Assembly (NCBI GenBank): GCA_965247015.1
Contig: CBDFGG010000002.1
Location: 186,001-250,000 of the forward strand
Origin: JAIXWP01 sp965247015
GTDB taxonomy: Bacteria > Bacteroidota > Bacteroidia > Flavobacteriales_D > Sanyastnellaceae
Length of the DNA stretch: 64,000 nt
Direction of reading: 5' to 3'
Shown piece after piece: positions 24,755-33,948 of this stretch (positions are counted from its first letter, which is position 1; the number at the start of each line of letters is the position of its first letter). Under the pieces are notes generated by a model. That model searched no databases, was not told the DNA's origin, and saw only the letters and a program-made list of their open reading frames with translations. Position numbers and translations under genes: made by a program.

Positions 24755-26215
24755 ATGTTTCGTTTCCACCTGACACTTCGTACTCGTATCTATCTGTCCA
24801 TGATGGCCATCATTTTGGTGTCATTCATCGTGACTGGTGGTATTGCTTTGTATGATCACTACGAAGAAAGCGAACGCTACAATGAATTGCGACTTGAAAG
24901 AAAAGAGCGAGCTGTAAAAGCAAGCATGGAATATTTCCTCAATCAAAATGGAGGATATATTTCTTCGGATAGCGTGCTCTATGCCTTCAATGATAAGATA
25001 TGCGAGCTCAGCGATGTGCATGATCTCTTTATCGCGATGTATGATCTGAGAGGAAACTATCTCATCTCTACCAATTCTGATATTCTTGATTCACTTCAAG
25101 CACCGATATTTCTAAATTACACCATCCTCAAACAGCTCATTACTGGCAATCAACGAGCAGTGACTTCAAAAACGGTAGGTGATCAACAATACTCTTATGC
25201 TTATTGGCATTTCAAAGACCAAGATCAAAAGCCTATTGCAGTGACCTCTGTTGTATATGAAAATACAAAGATGGAAGGCAATGATGTCTTTGTTTTCCTC
25301 GAAGATTTAGTGCAGAGTTATATCCTACTTTTCTTAATGGCATCGTTTGTAGCGTATCTCTTGAGTACCTACATCACGCGCTCGCTTCAAGAGGTGGGGC
25401 AGCGCATGAAGAACGTGCAACTGGGGGGAAAGAACGATGTGCTCACATGGGAGAGTGATGATGAGATTGGAGCTTTAGTGCAACAGTACAATCGAATGGT
25501 GAGAGAACTCGAGAAATCAGCAACTTTACTTGCTCAGGAAGAAAGAGAAAGTGCATGGCGGGAAATGGCAAAGCAAGTAGCGCATGAGATCAAGAATCCT
25601 CTTACTCCCATGAAACTCCGTGTTCAGCAATTGCAGCGATCATGGAATGATAAGGCACCTGAATTTGATCAAAAACTCAAAGTGTACGTGGATAGCATGA
25701 CGCAGCAAATAGATGCACTAAGCCATATCGCAAACGAGTTTTCGAATTTTGCTAAAATGCCGAAGCCAAATCTACAAGAGTTAGATATTGTAGAACTTAC
25801 AAAAAGTACCCTTGAAATTTTTAATAATCAGGAACAATACGATTTTCAATTAAAGATTGGAATCATTGAAAACCCAATGGTGACGGCGGATAGAGAGCAA
25901 GTGATGCGGGTGCTAATCAATTTGGTGACGAATGCAATTCAAGCATCCAAGATTGATTCGAAGCCTTGTGTAGTGGTATCTTTGAGATCTTGGAAAAACC
26001 GAATAATCATTCGGGTCAATGATAAAGGGGTAGGAATTAGTGAAGAAGGAAAGTCTAAAATTTTTGTTCCAAACTTTACCACAAAAAGTACGGGTACAGG
26101 ATTAGGCTTAGCGATGGTGAAGAGCATAATGATTCAATGTGGAGGAAGGGTGTTTTTTTGGAGCAAAGAGGGAAGGGGAGCGTCGTTTTACCTTGATTTT
26201 CCTAGAAGTATTTAA
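24755..26215 (+). CDS. Sensor histidine kinase, NtrY-like
   Basis: 486 residues. A first membrane helix (about residues 12-31), a periplasmic sensor region, a second helix (about 188-206) and a HAMP-like linker lead to the dimerisation and phosphorylation motif KQVAHEIKNPLTPMKLR, with His277 as phosphoacceptor. The ATP-binding domain shows the N box RVLINLVTNAIQAS, the G1 box VNDKGVGISEEG and the G2 box KSTGTGLGLAMV. No response regulator gene is adjacent, and the signal is unknown. A copy of the ACCGAA palindrome lies at 25998..26015, just before the G1 box. Confidence 0.92.
   Translation: MFRFHLTLRTRIYLSMMAIILVSFIVTGGIALYDHYEESERYNELRLERKERAVKASMEYFLNQNGGYISSDSVLYAFNDKICELSDVHDLFIAMYDLRGNYLISTNSDILDSLQAPIFLNYTILKQLITGNQRAVTSKTVGDQQYSYAYWHFKDQDQKPIAVTSVVYENTKMEGNDVFVFLEDLVQSYILLFLMASFVAYLLSTYITRSLQEVGQRMKNVQLGGKNDVLTWESDDEIGALVQQYNRMVRELEKSATLLAQEERESAWREMAKQVAHEIKNPLTPMKLRVQQLQRSWNDKAPEFDQKLKVYVDSMTQQIDALSHIANEFSNFAKMPKPNLQELDIVELTKSTLEIFNNQEQYDFQLKIGIIENPMVTADREQVMRVLINLVTNAIQASKIDSKPCVVVSLRSWKNRIIIRVNDKGVGISEEGKSKIFVPNFTTKSTGTGLGLAMVKSIMIQCGGRVFFWSKEGRGASFYLDFPRSI
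25998..26015. repeat. Dispersed palindrome, copy 3
   Basis: ACCGAA TAATCA TTCGGG, one mismatch in the last base. It is inside the histidine kinase gene and is read as N-R-I-I-I-R. Confidence 0.75.
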
Positions 26216-26232
26216 GCACTCAAACTAAGAAT

Positions 26233-27657
26233 ATGGTATTCAGTAGCATCGTGTTTATAGTTTATTTTCTACCAATATTTTTTACTGTTTATTTTCTTGC
26301 TCCAAAAAAATGGAGAAACTGGATCATTGTTTTTGGGAGTGTTTTTTTCTATAGCTGGGGTGCTCCGAAATTTATTTTCGTAATTCTACTTACCACCCTT
26401 CTCGATTTTTTTATAGTAAAGAAAATGGATTCAACAGAATCCACAAAGGTTCGAAAGTGGCTTCTAATAGGGTCTGTCGGAGTCAACGTCGGATTGCTTT
26501 TCTACTTTAAATACTTCAATTTTTTCGTAGAAAATATTCAATCTGTACTAGCTCTTTGGGGGTATCAACGAACCGAGTGGGTAAAATTGGCGTTGCCGAT
26601 AGGCATTTCATTCTACACTTTTGAAACGATTACCTATGTTGTGGATGTTTATCGAAGAGTTCATAAACCACTAACGGTATTCAAGGATTATCTCCTGTAT
26701 ATTATTTTCTTTCCAAAGTTGGTAGCAGGGCCTATCGTCCGCTATCATGATATGGCTGATCAAATCAATGACAGAGCTGCATTCGAAACCAATGAAAATA
26801 GATTGCTCGGTTTTTATCGTTTTATTATCGGTCTTGCAAAAAAAGTACTCATCGCAAACCACCTAGGATCAGTCGCTGATGATGTATTTGGGTTACCTCA
26901 TGAGGATTGGACCACGCCCACGGCGTGGATTGGTATTTTAGCCTATACATTTCAGATTTACTTTGACTTTTCCGGTTATAGCGATATGGCGCTGGGGCTT
27001 GCGCGTATGATGGGCTTCAGATTACCAGAGAACTTCGATAATCCATATACCGCGAGAAGTGTCACAGAGTTTTGGAGGCGCTGGCATATTTCCCTTGGTA
27101 ACTGGATGAGAAATTATCTCTATATCCCCCTCGGTGGAAATCGTGTTGACTCCAAGTCAAGGTTATATTTTAATCTGTGGGTGGTCTTTTTATTATCGGG
27201 TTTCTGGCATGGGGCGTCATGGAATTTCCTTCTCTGGGGCGCATATCACGGTGTTTTTCTGGTTATTGAAAGGATGTTCTTAGGGAAGTATCTTGAAAGG
27301 CTACCGAACGTTTGTTCGGTTTTGTATAACTTTATAGTTATCGCAATAGGTTGGGTTTATTTTAGAATAGAGACTTTCTCGGATGCTACTTATTTTGTTT
27401 CAAGACTATTTAGTTGGAATTTTGAAGAAGCCTATTACTTGAGTCCAGAAGTGATTTTTTATTTCCTTATCGCCACTTTCTTCTCCTTCTTTGGAATCAT
27501 GAAATGGTCGCAACGAATTCAAAACCGCATTTTATCGGATTCCTATTCTTCCCTTGGACATATTACCGCAACAGCCTTAGCGCTGGTTTTCCTTACCTTG
27601 TGTATAGCCTCCATTTCATCCATGGGATATAATGCATTTATCTATTTTAGATTTTGA
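26233..27657 (+). CDS. MBOAT family O-acyltransferase (AlgI-like)
   Basis: 474 residues with about ten membrane segments. The family core is VTEFWRRWHISLGNWMRNYLYIPLGG followed by FLLSGFWHGASWNFLLWGAYHG, in which His326 is the conserved catalytic histidine. AlgI/DltB-type proteins move an acyl group, usually acetyl, across the inner membrane for transfer to an exported polysaccharide or cell-wall polymer. The next gene overlaps by 4 bases and encodes the periplasmic partner, so this is a two-component O-acetylation system with unknown acceptor. Confidence 0.93.
   Translation: MVFSSIVFIVYFLPIFFTVYFLAPKKWRNWIIVFGSVFFYSWGAPKFIFVILLTTLLDFFIVKKMDSTESTKVRKWLLIGSVGVNVGLLFYFKYFNFFVENIQSVLALWGYQRTEWVKLALPIGISFYTFETITYVVDVYRRVHKPLTVFKDYLLYIIFFPKLVAGPIVRYHDMADQINDRAAFETNENRLLGFYRFIIGLAKKVLIANHLGSVADDVFGLPHEDWTTPTAWIGILAYTFQIYFDFSGYSDMALGLARMMGFRLPENFDNPYTARSVTEFWRRWHISLGNWMRNYLYIPLGGNRVDSKSRLYFNLWVVFLLSGFWHGASWNFLLWGAYHGVFLVIERMFLGKYLERLPNVCSVLYNFIVIAIGWVYFRIETFSDATYFVSRLFSWNFEEAYYLSPEVIFYFLIATFFSFFGIMKWSQRIQNRILSDSYSSLGHITATALALVFLTLCIASISSMGYNAFIYFRF
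27303..27320. repeat. Dispersed palindrome, copy 4
   Basis: ACCGAA CGTTTG TTCGGT, both arms perfect, inside the MBOAT gene. It is read as P-N-V-C-S-V. Confidence 0.85.
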
Positions 27658-28781
27658 TAAAACGTATACTACATATCGTACTGCTTTGTTTGATATTGTT
27701 GGGCTTCGGCACTATTATATATCAAGAATATTTTCTGTTCGTGCAAGAGGAGCCATTGAAAGGCTATTCGCCACCTTTTGAAAAAGTAGATTTTTCATGG
27801 AATGCGTGGTGGTCAGGTGAATTTCAAGAAAAGAAAGAAGTTGAATTAGCAAATGGCTTTGGATTTCGAAACAACCTAATAAGATTAGAACATCAATTGG
27901 CGTGGACTGCATTTCGAAGTACGCGAACAGCTGAAGTATTAGTGGGCAAGGAGGATTATCTTTTTGAAGAAAACTACATCAAGGCATACAGCGGAAAGGA
28001 TTACATCGGTGATGAAAGAGTGGTAGAGAGAATGGATAAAATCAAAATGGTCTCGGATACACTTAAAAAGCTGGGTAAAGATCTTATACTCGTTTTTGCA
28101 CCGGGAAAAGCTACATTTTATAGTGATTATCTTCCTGAGAATTCGGATCAAATAAAGGCTAAGACAAATTATTCAGAGCACATAAAAGAAGCGGATGAGC
28201 GGGGCTTGAATTATGTAGATTTTCAATCTTGGTTTTTGGAGCAGAAAAACATTTCAATCTATCCATTGTATCCGAAATATGGAATTCATTGGAGTTATTA
28301 TGGTGCAGCTTTGGCGCAAGATTCATTAGTTAGATATATCGAGAAATTGAGAAATGTCGATTTGGTAAATATGACATATAATGAAGTGGTTGTGGATCGA
28401 TCTATGAATACTGATTTTGATATTGGAGCTTCTTTAAATTTACTAGAGAAGCTAGATGATGACACTACAGCCGTGCCGAAACTCTTGTTTGATAGCGATG
28501 AAGGAAAGGCAAAACCAAAAATGATAACTATTGCTGATAGTTTCTATTGGTTGTTTATCGATCAAGGGTTCTCAAGATCCTTTGGTGACTCTCAGTTTTG
28601 GTATTATTATCGAGATATTTATCCAGCTACTTCTCATGGATTTACTACACATTCTGGTTTAATTTTATCAGAAGAAATTGCCAATCACGATATCTTTATC
28701 ATCATGAGCACAGATGCTAACTTGTCCAAATTTGGATGGGATTTTATCGAAGAAGCATATGACCTTTATTATAAAGAATGA
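27654..28781 (+). CDS. AlgX/AlgJ-like SGNH hydrolase-type protein
   Basis: 375 residues from a TTG start that overlaps the MBOAT stop by 4 bases (TTGA). One N-terminal membrane anchor is followed by a periplasmic domain with VGKEDYLFEE, DLILVFAPGKATFYSDYLP, KYGIHWSYYGAALAQDSL and ITIADSFYW. The GIHWSYYG and DSF motifs match AlgJ/AlgX/DHHW-type acetyltransferases, which complete acetyl transfer from the MBOAT partner to a polysaccharide. It overlaps the next lipoprotein gene by 4 bases (ATGA), so three genes are translationally coupled. Confidence 0.85.
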   Translation: MIKRILHIVLLCLILLGFGTIIYQEYFLFVQEEPLKGYSPPFEKVDFSWNAWWSGEFQEKKEVELANGFGFRNNLIRLEHQLAWTAFRSTRTAEVLVGKEDYLFEENYIKAYSGKDYIGDERVVERMDKIKMVSDTLKKLGKDLILVFAPGKATFYSDYLPENSDQIKAKTNYSEHIKEADERGLNYVDFQSWFLEQKNISIYPLYPKYGIHWSYYGAALAQDSLVRYIEKLRNVDLVNMTYNEVVVDRSMNTDFDIGASLNLLEKLDDDTTAVPKLLFDSDEGKAKPKMITIADSFYWLFIDQGFSRSFGDSQFWYYYRDIYPATSHGFTTHSGLILSEEIANHDIFIIMSTDANLSKFGWDFIEEAYDLYYKE

Positions 28782-29656
28782 GATACTTTATCGGATTAAT
28801 AATATTATTGGCAAGTTGTTCAACGGGAGTGGACATGCCTAAGGAAAAAACAGAGGCATTCGATTTTAATACTCCAAAGAAAAAGCTTGTATTACCGGAT
28901 ATTCTTCATGAAATATCAGGATTGGTAGCGCTTGACTCGAATGTCGCTGCATGTGTTCAAGATGAACAAGGAGTTGTTTTTTTTCTTGATCTCCACAAGG
29001 CGGAAATCATCGACCAAATGGAGTTCAGTGGACCTGGAGATTTTGAAGGAATAGCTCAAGTAGGCACTTCACTTTTTATGCTTCAAAGTGATGGAATATT
29101 ATTCGAGTGGAAGAATTTTGAGCAACGAGAAAAAGAAATTCTCTCCTATCCAACACCAATCCCTGCCACCAACAACGAAGGCTTGTGCTATGATAAGAAC
29201 AACAATCGAATTTTAATTGGATGCAAAAGCAAGATTGGAAAAGGTAAGGAATTCAAGAATTTAAGAGCGATCTATGCTTTTGATCTTGATAAAAAAGAGC
29301 TCTCGGAAAAGCCGGTTTTCGAATTTGATGTTGAAGCAGTAAAAGCATTTGCAAGAGAAAAAAATATTCCTCTTCCTCAACGAGAGCATCCCAAGAATAA
29401 AGAAATGATAGATGTTCTTAAGTTTCAGATCAGCGCCATTGCCATTCATCCAATTACTAATGAACTGTACATCTTGAGTGCAACAGATCACATGCTATTT
29501 GTATGTTCTTATGAAGGAATACTTAAGGATATTAAGGTACTCGACCCTAAGACTTTTAATAAAGCAGAGGGCATTACGATTCTTGAGAATGGGGATATGT
29601 GGATTACGAATGAAGGACAGGACGCAAAGCCTACATTGCTTTTTTTTAAAAATTGA
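28778..29656 (+). CDS. SdiA-regulated family lipoprotein (beta-propeller-like)
   Basis: 292 residues. The signal sequence ends LLASC, so the protein should be lipid-modified. The body matches the SdiA-regulated/esterase-like family: LPDILHEISGLVALDSN, then FSGPGDFEGIAQVGTSLFML, NNEGLCYDKNNNRILIGCKSK and, near the end, KAEGITILENGDMWITNEG. Such proteins form a phytase-like propeller, but no activity is established. It is coupled by ATGA overlap to the AlgX-like gene, which suggests a role linked to the modified surface polymer. That link is inferred from position only. Confidence 0.8.
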   Translation: MRYFIGLIILLASCSTGVDMPKEKTEAFDFNTPKKKLVLPDILHEISGLVALDSNVAACVQDEQGVVFFLDLHKAEIIDQMEFSGPGDFEGIAQVGTSLFMLQSDGILFEWKNFEQREKEILSYPTPIPATNNEGLCYDKNNNRILIGCKSKIGKGKEFKNLRAIYAFDLDKKELSEKPVFEFDVEAVKAFAREKNIPLPQREHPKNKEMIDVLKFQISAIAIHPITNELYILSATDHMLFVCSYEGILKDIKVLDPKTFNKAEGITILENGDMWITNEGQDAKPTLLFFKN

Positions 29657-29672
29657 TGGATTGATTTGAACG

Positions 29673-29703
29673 TTTGAGAAGTTGGTCGGTAAGACCTCTC
29701 AAA
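29673..29703 (+). other. Hairpin in the leader of the SIMPL gene
   Basis: TTTGAGA (29673..29679) pairs with TCTCAAA (29697..29703). Inside, GGTC (29684..29687) pairs with GACC (29693..29696) around GGTAA, leaving a 4-base bulge. No T-run follows, so it is not a standard terminator. It ends 16 bases before the ATG at 29720. Confidence 0.5.
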
Positions 29704-29719
29704 TCAAATAATCAAAACC

Positions 29720-30790
29720 ATGAAAATTTTTAAAACATTATGTCTAGCTGTTGTCCTAATTGGTCTTCAAATGGCTTCATCCGCGCAGTCTGCAGGTAAC
29801 TATTTATACAACACATCTTCGGTTTCGGCTGACAAAGTTCCCATATTAGTCAATACAAGCAACGGGTCTACAGTTAATTTAAAAGCAGAGGTAATGATGA
29901 ATGTGAAAGCTTCATCTTATACCGTCATCTTCGCAATGAGTCAATCTGGTGCGGATGCATTTGAAGTAGACTCCATTATGGGAATGCGCCTTCGACACAT
30001 CAGAATGGGGCTCGCTCAACTCGGCATTTCAGATGCTGATATTCATGTGGATGCAGTTTCAGTGGTACCAACCTACGAGTATCGCATCGAACGCAAGAGA
30101 TTTAGTACTACATCAACAGAAATTCCTACAGGTTTTGAAATGAAGAAGAACATTCACGTTCTTTTCAAGAAACATGATTTACTCGATAAAATTATTTCCG
30201 AAATGGCCTATGCAAATGTATATGACATGGTGAAAGTGGAGTATAATATTGATGGAGCACAAACCTATTATGAGGAACTTAGAAAAGCCGCTCTGTCTGT
30301 GATAGAGACAAAAAAAGAAACATATAGCCAACTTCAATTTCATCTTACTTCATACAATGTGGCAGACGGATTCAATGTGTCATATCCAATGGAGCGTTAC
30401 AAGTCGTATACAGCCTTTCACTCTGGCGCATCTCCTTATATGGTTTCAATGATCACAGCTGACCTAGATGCAAGCCTTGATAAATCTCAAAGAACAGCGC
30501 AGCTGGATAGATTGAATAGAGAGTTTACTATTCAAACTTCCGAAAAAAATAAAACGATTTTCTATGACCGAATGCCGTACAATCAATTCGATAAAGTTTT
30601 GAATTCAGATGTTGCAGAGCCTTGCATTCAATTCTTTTACACACTTCAAGTAGGCTATACCATCATGACGGATGAACAATTTAAGATTTCAGAGGAGAAT
30701 AAGGTTTTGAACAAGAAGAATCAGCAATATGCTGGAATGACTAGAAAGCAAATTAGAAGAATGAAGAAAATGGAAAATGATAAATTGTAA
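29720..30790 (+). CDS. SIMPL (DUF541) domain secreted protein
   Basis: 356 residues. The signal peptide ends at MASSAQ. The mature part has the SIMPL-like arrangement VNLKAEVMMNVKASSYTVIFAMSQ, then LAQLGISDADIHVDAVSVVPTYEY and DMVKVEYNIDGAQTYYEELRKAALSVIETKKETY, resembling the oxidative-stress protein YggE family. The C-terminus is basic (NKKNQQYAGMTRKQIRRMKK), which is unusual for this family. The function is unknown, and the location is probably periplasmic. It follows the O-acetylation gene set but has its own leader hairpin. Confidence 0.75.
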   Translation: MKIFKTLCLAVVLIGLQMASSAQSAGNYLYNTSSVSADKVPILVNTSNGSTVNLKAEVMMNVKASSYTVIFAMSQSGADAFEVDSIMGMRLRHIRMGLAQLGISDADIHVDAVSVVPTYEYRIERKRFSTTSTEIPTGFEMKKNIHVLFKKHDLLDKIISEMAYANVYDMVKVEYNIDGAQTYYEELRKAALSVIETKKETYSQLQFHLTSYNVADGFNVSYPMERYKSYTAFHSGASPYMVSMITADLDASLDKSQRTAQLDRLNREFTIQTSEKNKTIFYDRMPYNQFDKVLNSDVAEPCIQFFYTLQVGYTIMTDEQFKISEENKVLNKKNQQYAGMTRKQIRRMKKMENDKL

Positions 30791-30796
30791 TTCAAA

Positions 30797-32980
30797 TTAT
30801 TTCTTCAATACCCATAACACATCTTTGCGAAGATTCAACCACCAGTCTTGACGAATCATTTCATCTAATGGTAATGCTGTAAGTTGAGAAAGAGCATCAG
30901 CTAATTCTGAAAGGGCGATGGGCTCAGGGTTTCCGAGCGGAAAACGGTCTTTGTTGCTAATGAGGTATTCAGCTACTACAGAGGGAAGCGTCATTCGGGC
31001 GCTTCCTTTTGGTTTTTGGAAAATGACGTCGATGTTGTTTTGTTTCGCATTTTCAAGACGCATGCTCACGCGATACCACATCACGTAATAGCCAGGAGTG
31101 GAGAAGGAATCGGGCAGCGGTTTCTTGATGTGCTTCGCGATCAATTTATTTGGAACGGTGGTAGGCGGTGTTTTAAAATCGAAGAACTTGCTAAATGGAA
31201 AATCCATTCCATTTCCGTGCATGTAATTGTAAAGTGCTTTTTTCAATCCCGCTGAATACTTTTCATGATCTGCTCCGGTAGGATCTTCATGGTAGAGATC
31301 GTTGTTTGCAAACCCTTTGAATTCAGGACCTGTACGGATGACTTTATACTTATCGGGATTCAATCCAACAGGGCTGTGCACCGTCATTGCAAACTGATGC
31401 CAGAAAGCAGATTGCAACAAGTTATTTTCAAAAAGCTGTCGAACAATTTCCAATGAATCTATCGTCTCTTGCTCCGTCTCTGTTGGGAAACCATACATCA
31501 AATATGCATGTACTAAAATTCCTGCGTCTCTAAATCCTTTGCATACACGCGCCACTTGCTCAATGGTGATTCCTTTTTCCATGAGATCAAGAAGTCTTTG
31601 ACTTGCTACTTCTAAACCACCAGTAACGGCAATACATCCCGAAGCAGCTAATAGTTTGCAGAGATCTTCTGTAAATGTTTTTTCAAAACGAATATTCGTC
31701 CACCAACTTACTTGAAGTCCACGTTTTAATATTTCCAATGCTAAGTCGCGCAGTGCTAGCGGAGGCGCAGCTTCATCTACGAAGTGAAATCCTGTTTCAC
31801 CTGTCTCTGCGATGAGCTGCTCCATTTGATCTACTAAGTGCACGGCAGTGCTATTTTCGTAGCGACCGATATAGTCTAGCGAAATATCACAAAAGCTACA
31901 ACGCTTCCAATAGCAACCGTGTGCGATGGTCAGCTTATTCCAGCGGCCGTCGTTCCATAAACGGTGCATAGGATTTGGAACATCAAACATCGAAAGATAT
32001 TCATTCAATCGAAGACCGCGGTAGCTTGGTGCTGGTAATTGGGCGTGGCCAAAGTCACCACCTTTTAAATCATTCATCAATACCACGTTTTCATCCAACC
32101 GAACGAACGTTCGCTTGTATTGAGGATTAGGGTTATTGGTATTGATATTTTTATAGAGATTCAGAATCGGGCCTTCACCGTCATCTAATGTTATGAAATC
32201 AACGTAATCAAAAACACGTGGATCGGTTAGATCTCTTAGTTCGGTATTTGCGTAACCACCTCCAAGTACAATTTTTACTTCGGGATAGTTGGCTTTAATC
32301 CATTGGCCGACTTTTAAGGCACCGTAGAGATTTCCTCCAAATGGCACTGTGAATCCTACCATCGCCGGAATTTTTTCCTCGAAATATTTCGCTGCTGAAG
32401 CAATGAGGATTTCATCTAGGTAGTTCAAAGGTGCAAGCAGGGCCTCTTCGATGGGGTCGAATGACACTGCGGTGCGTGCAATACGCTCCGCGTATTTCGA
32501 AAAACCAAAATGAGGACCAATAGTGGCCTGAATCAAATCACTCAAATCCTCCAAATACATCGTGCAGATGTATCGAGCCTTGTCATGCGTGCCTATATTT
32601 CCAAAAAACCATTCAAGGTCTTTTAAATGCCTGAATCTAGAACTCTCTGGAAGGTAATGCCTATTGGCAATGCGATAACCGAGCGTATAATTCGCATTTT
32701 GAAGAAATGAAATCACCGAATCAATGGTCTCTTCGTAAGCTTTACGATGAAACACCATCTGCTGAAGCGGTGGTGACAATTTGAAATCTCCTTTTTCAAT
32801 TTCATCAAAAAGATTCACAAGTCCTTGATGATTGAAAACGTGAAGTACCATGTCCAGTCCAATATCCGCTTGCCTACACGGCACTTGCTGCGAATCCAAA
32901 AAGCCCTTTAAATAGGCAGTAGCTGGATACGGAGTATTAAGCTGCGTGAGTGGCGGTATGAATAGGAGTACGTCTGACAA
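30797..32980 (-). CDS. B12-binding domain radical SAM protein
   Basis: 727 residues. A cobalamin-binding-like Rossmann region lies at about 205-285 (GFTVPFGGNLYGALKVGQW, then VLGGGYANTEL). The radical SAM core follows, with the cluster motif HGCYWKRCSFCDISLDYIG. The three cysteines are 356, 361 and 364, spaced C-x4-C-x2-C rather than the standard C-x3-C-x2-C. Later motifs include VTGGLEVASQRLLDLMEKGI and YLMYGFPTETEQET. The substrate is unknown. The gene stands alone between convergent and divergent neighbours, with a -7 element immediately before its start. Confidence 0.88.
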   Translation of the reverse strand: MSDVLLFIPPLTQLNTPYPATAYLKGFLDSQQVPCRQADIGLDMVLHVFNHQGLVNLFDEIEKGDFKLSPPLQQMVFHRKAYEETIDSVISFLQNANYTLGYRIANRHYLPESSRFRHLKDLEWFFGNIGTHDKARYICTMYLEDLSDLIQATIGPHFGFSKYAERIARTAVSFDPIEEALLAPLNYLDEILIASAAKYFEEKIPAMVGFTVPFGGNLYGALKVGQWIKANYPEVKIVLGGGYANTELRDLTDPRVFDYVDFITLDDGEGPILNLYKNINTNNPNPQYKRTFVRLDENVVLMNDLKGGDFGHAQLPAPSYRGLRLNEYLSMFDVPNPMHRLWNDGRWNKLTIAHGCYWKRCSFCDISLDYIGRYENSTAVHLVDQMEQLIAETGETGFHFVDEAAPPLALRDLALEILKRGLQVSWWTNIRFEKTFTEDLCKLLAASGCIAVTGGLEVASQRLLDLMEKGITIEQVARVCKGFRDAGILVHAYLMYGFPTETEQETIDSLEIVRQLFENNLLQSAFWHQFAMTVHSPVGLNPDKYKVIRTGPEFKGFANNDLYHEDPTGADHEKYSAGLKKALYNYMHGNGMDFPFSKFFDFKTPPTTVPNKLIAKHIKKPLPDSFSTPGYYVMWYRVSMRLENAKQNNIDVIFQKPKGSARMTLPSVVAEYLISNKDRFPLGNPEPIALSELADALSQLTALPLDEMIRQDWWLNLRKDVLWVLKK
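32098..32115. repeat. Dispersed palindrome, copy 5
   Basis: ACCGAA CGAACG TTCGCT, one mismatch in the right arm. It is inside the radical SAM gene and is read on the minus strand as K-R-T-F-V-R. Confidence 0.75.
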
Positions 32981-32987
32981 GATGGTA

Positions 32988-32995
32988 CAAATTTA
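32988..32995 (-). promoter_or_regulatory. -7 promoter element for the radical SAM gene
   Basis: On the minus strand this reads TAAATTTG (TAnnTTTG), with a TTG 16 bases upstream. It ends only 7 bases before the ATG at 32980, so the transcript would have almost no leader. Confidence 0.6.
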
Positions 32996-33051
32996 GCGAT
33001 GAAAAATGAAACAATATCTATCTAAACTGTAATCCAAGTAAATTGCGCCAT

Positions 33052-33948
33052 ATGAAAGTACTAGCTGTTCTCTTTAGCCTTTGTTCTCTCGCCACCCACA
33101 GCCAAATCGGTATTGTGGATTCTGTTCTTTATGTCAAATGGGAGCTTCCTCAGGGTGCAAATCTGGATAGTCTCCACTTTAGTGTGAATGGTGTACAAAT
33201 GGTGAAGAGCGATGTATTCCCGCTAGGAAGCTACGGCCCGGGGGTATTTAGGTCTGCCGAAAAAAAGGATTGGAAATACACTGTCTTTAAGCGCTTTCAT
33301 TTTCAAGGTACTATGCCGGGTTATGCACCTTTGGACGATAGCCTGTACCTTCAAAGCTATTTTCCTTTTAGATTAAAGAATGGTTCGTGTGTTTATTTTT
33401 CCAATCCGGTTGGAATAAAAGGCGGTGAATTTCAGACGATGGTTTATTCGGATGGAAGAGAGGATGCTGAAATGCGAGATCTATGCACCGGACAAGATGC
33501 AGTTTTTCTTCGAAAAAATTTATTGTGTAAAAGCATCAAAGACGATGGAGATGGCGGGCCCATGGTATATTATTTTAAACATGAGACTCTGAAAGGTCAA
33601 ACGGCTTTTAGAAAAAAAATAAAACTAAATTCTTTTCCTGTTGTCGCACTGATTGATCCTGGACGTTACGAAGTGCCGTTGTTGAATTCAGGGTATATGT
33701 ACATTAAGGATACACCGAATGATCGTTCGGTAGCAGAGGAGACTTGCAAAGTATTGAAAAAACAAGGGTTATTGGATGATTATTCCATTGTGCTGAATAG
33801 CGGAATCACCTTGATTTTACATGTGAAAAAAGGAAATGAGCTAGAATTGTCGGAGGTGTTTAGGCAACTGCTGTCGACTGGCTCATGTTATTTTCCATCA
33901 CAAGATGTTGCAGTCTATCCATGTCCGGAATCAGCTGGATTTAAATAA
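33052..33948 (+). CDS. Secreted protein of unknown function
   Basis: 298 residues from the ATG at 33052 (MKVLAVLFSLCSLATHS signal peptide); the in-frame TTG nine bases earlier is less likely. The mature part has no motif I recognise. It contains NGSCVYFSNPVGIKGGEFQTMVYSDG, a lysine-rich middle and a C-terminal segment FRQLLSTGSCYFPSQDVAVYPCPE with paired cysteines. It is probably periplasmic or surface exposed. The last 18 bases overlap the convergent cyclase-family gene. It carries a copy of the ACCGAA palindrome at 33714..33731. Confidence 0.7.
   Translation: MKVLAVLFSLCSLATHSQIGIVDSVLYVKWELPQGANLDSLHFSVNGVQMVKSDVFPLGSYGPGVFRSAEKKDWKYTVFKRFHFQGTMPGYAPLDDSLYLQSYFPFRLKNGSCVYFSNPVGIKGGEFQTMVYSDGREDAEMRDLCTGQDAVFLRKNLLCKSIKDDGDGGPMVYYFKHETLKGQTAFRKKIKLNSFPVVALIDPGRYEVPLLNSGYMYIKDTPNDRSVAEETCKVLKKQGLLDDYSIVLNSGITLILHVKKGNELELSEVFRQLLSTGSCYFPSQDVAVYPCPESAGFK
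33714..33731. repeat. Dispersed palindrome, copy 6
   Basis: ACCGAA TGATCG TTCGGT, both arms perfect, in the gene of unknown function. It is read as P-N-D-R-S-V. Confidence 0.85.
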
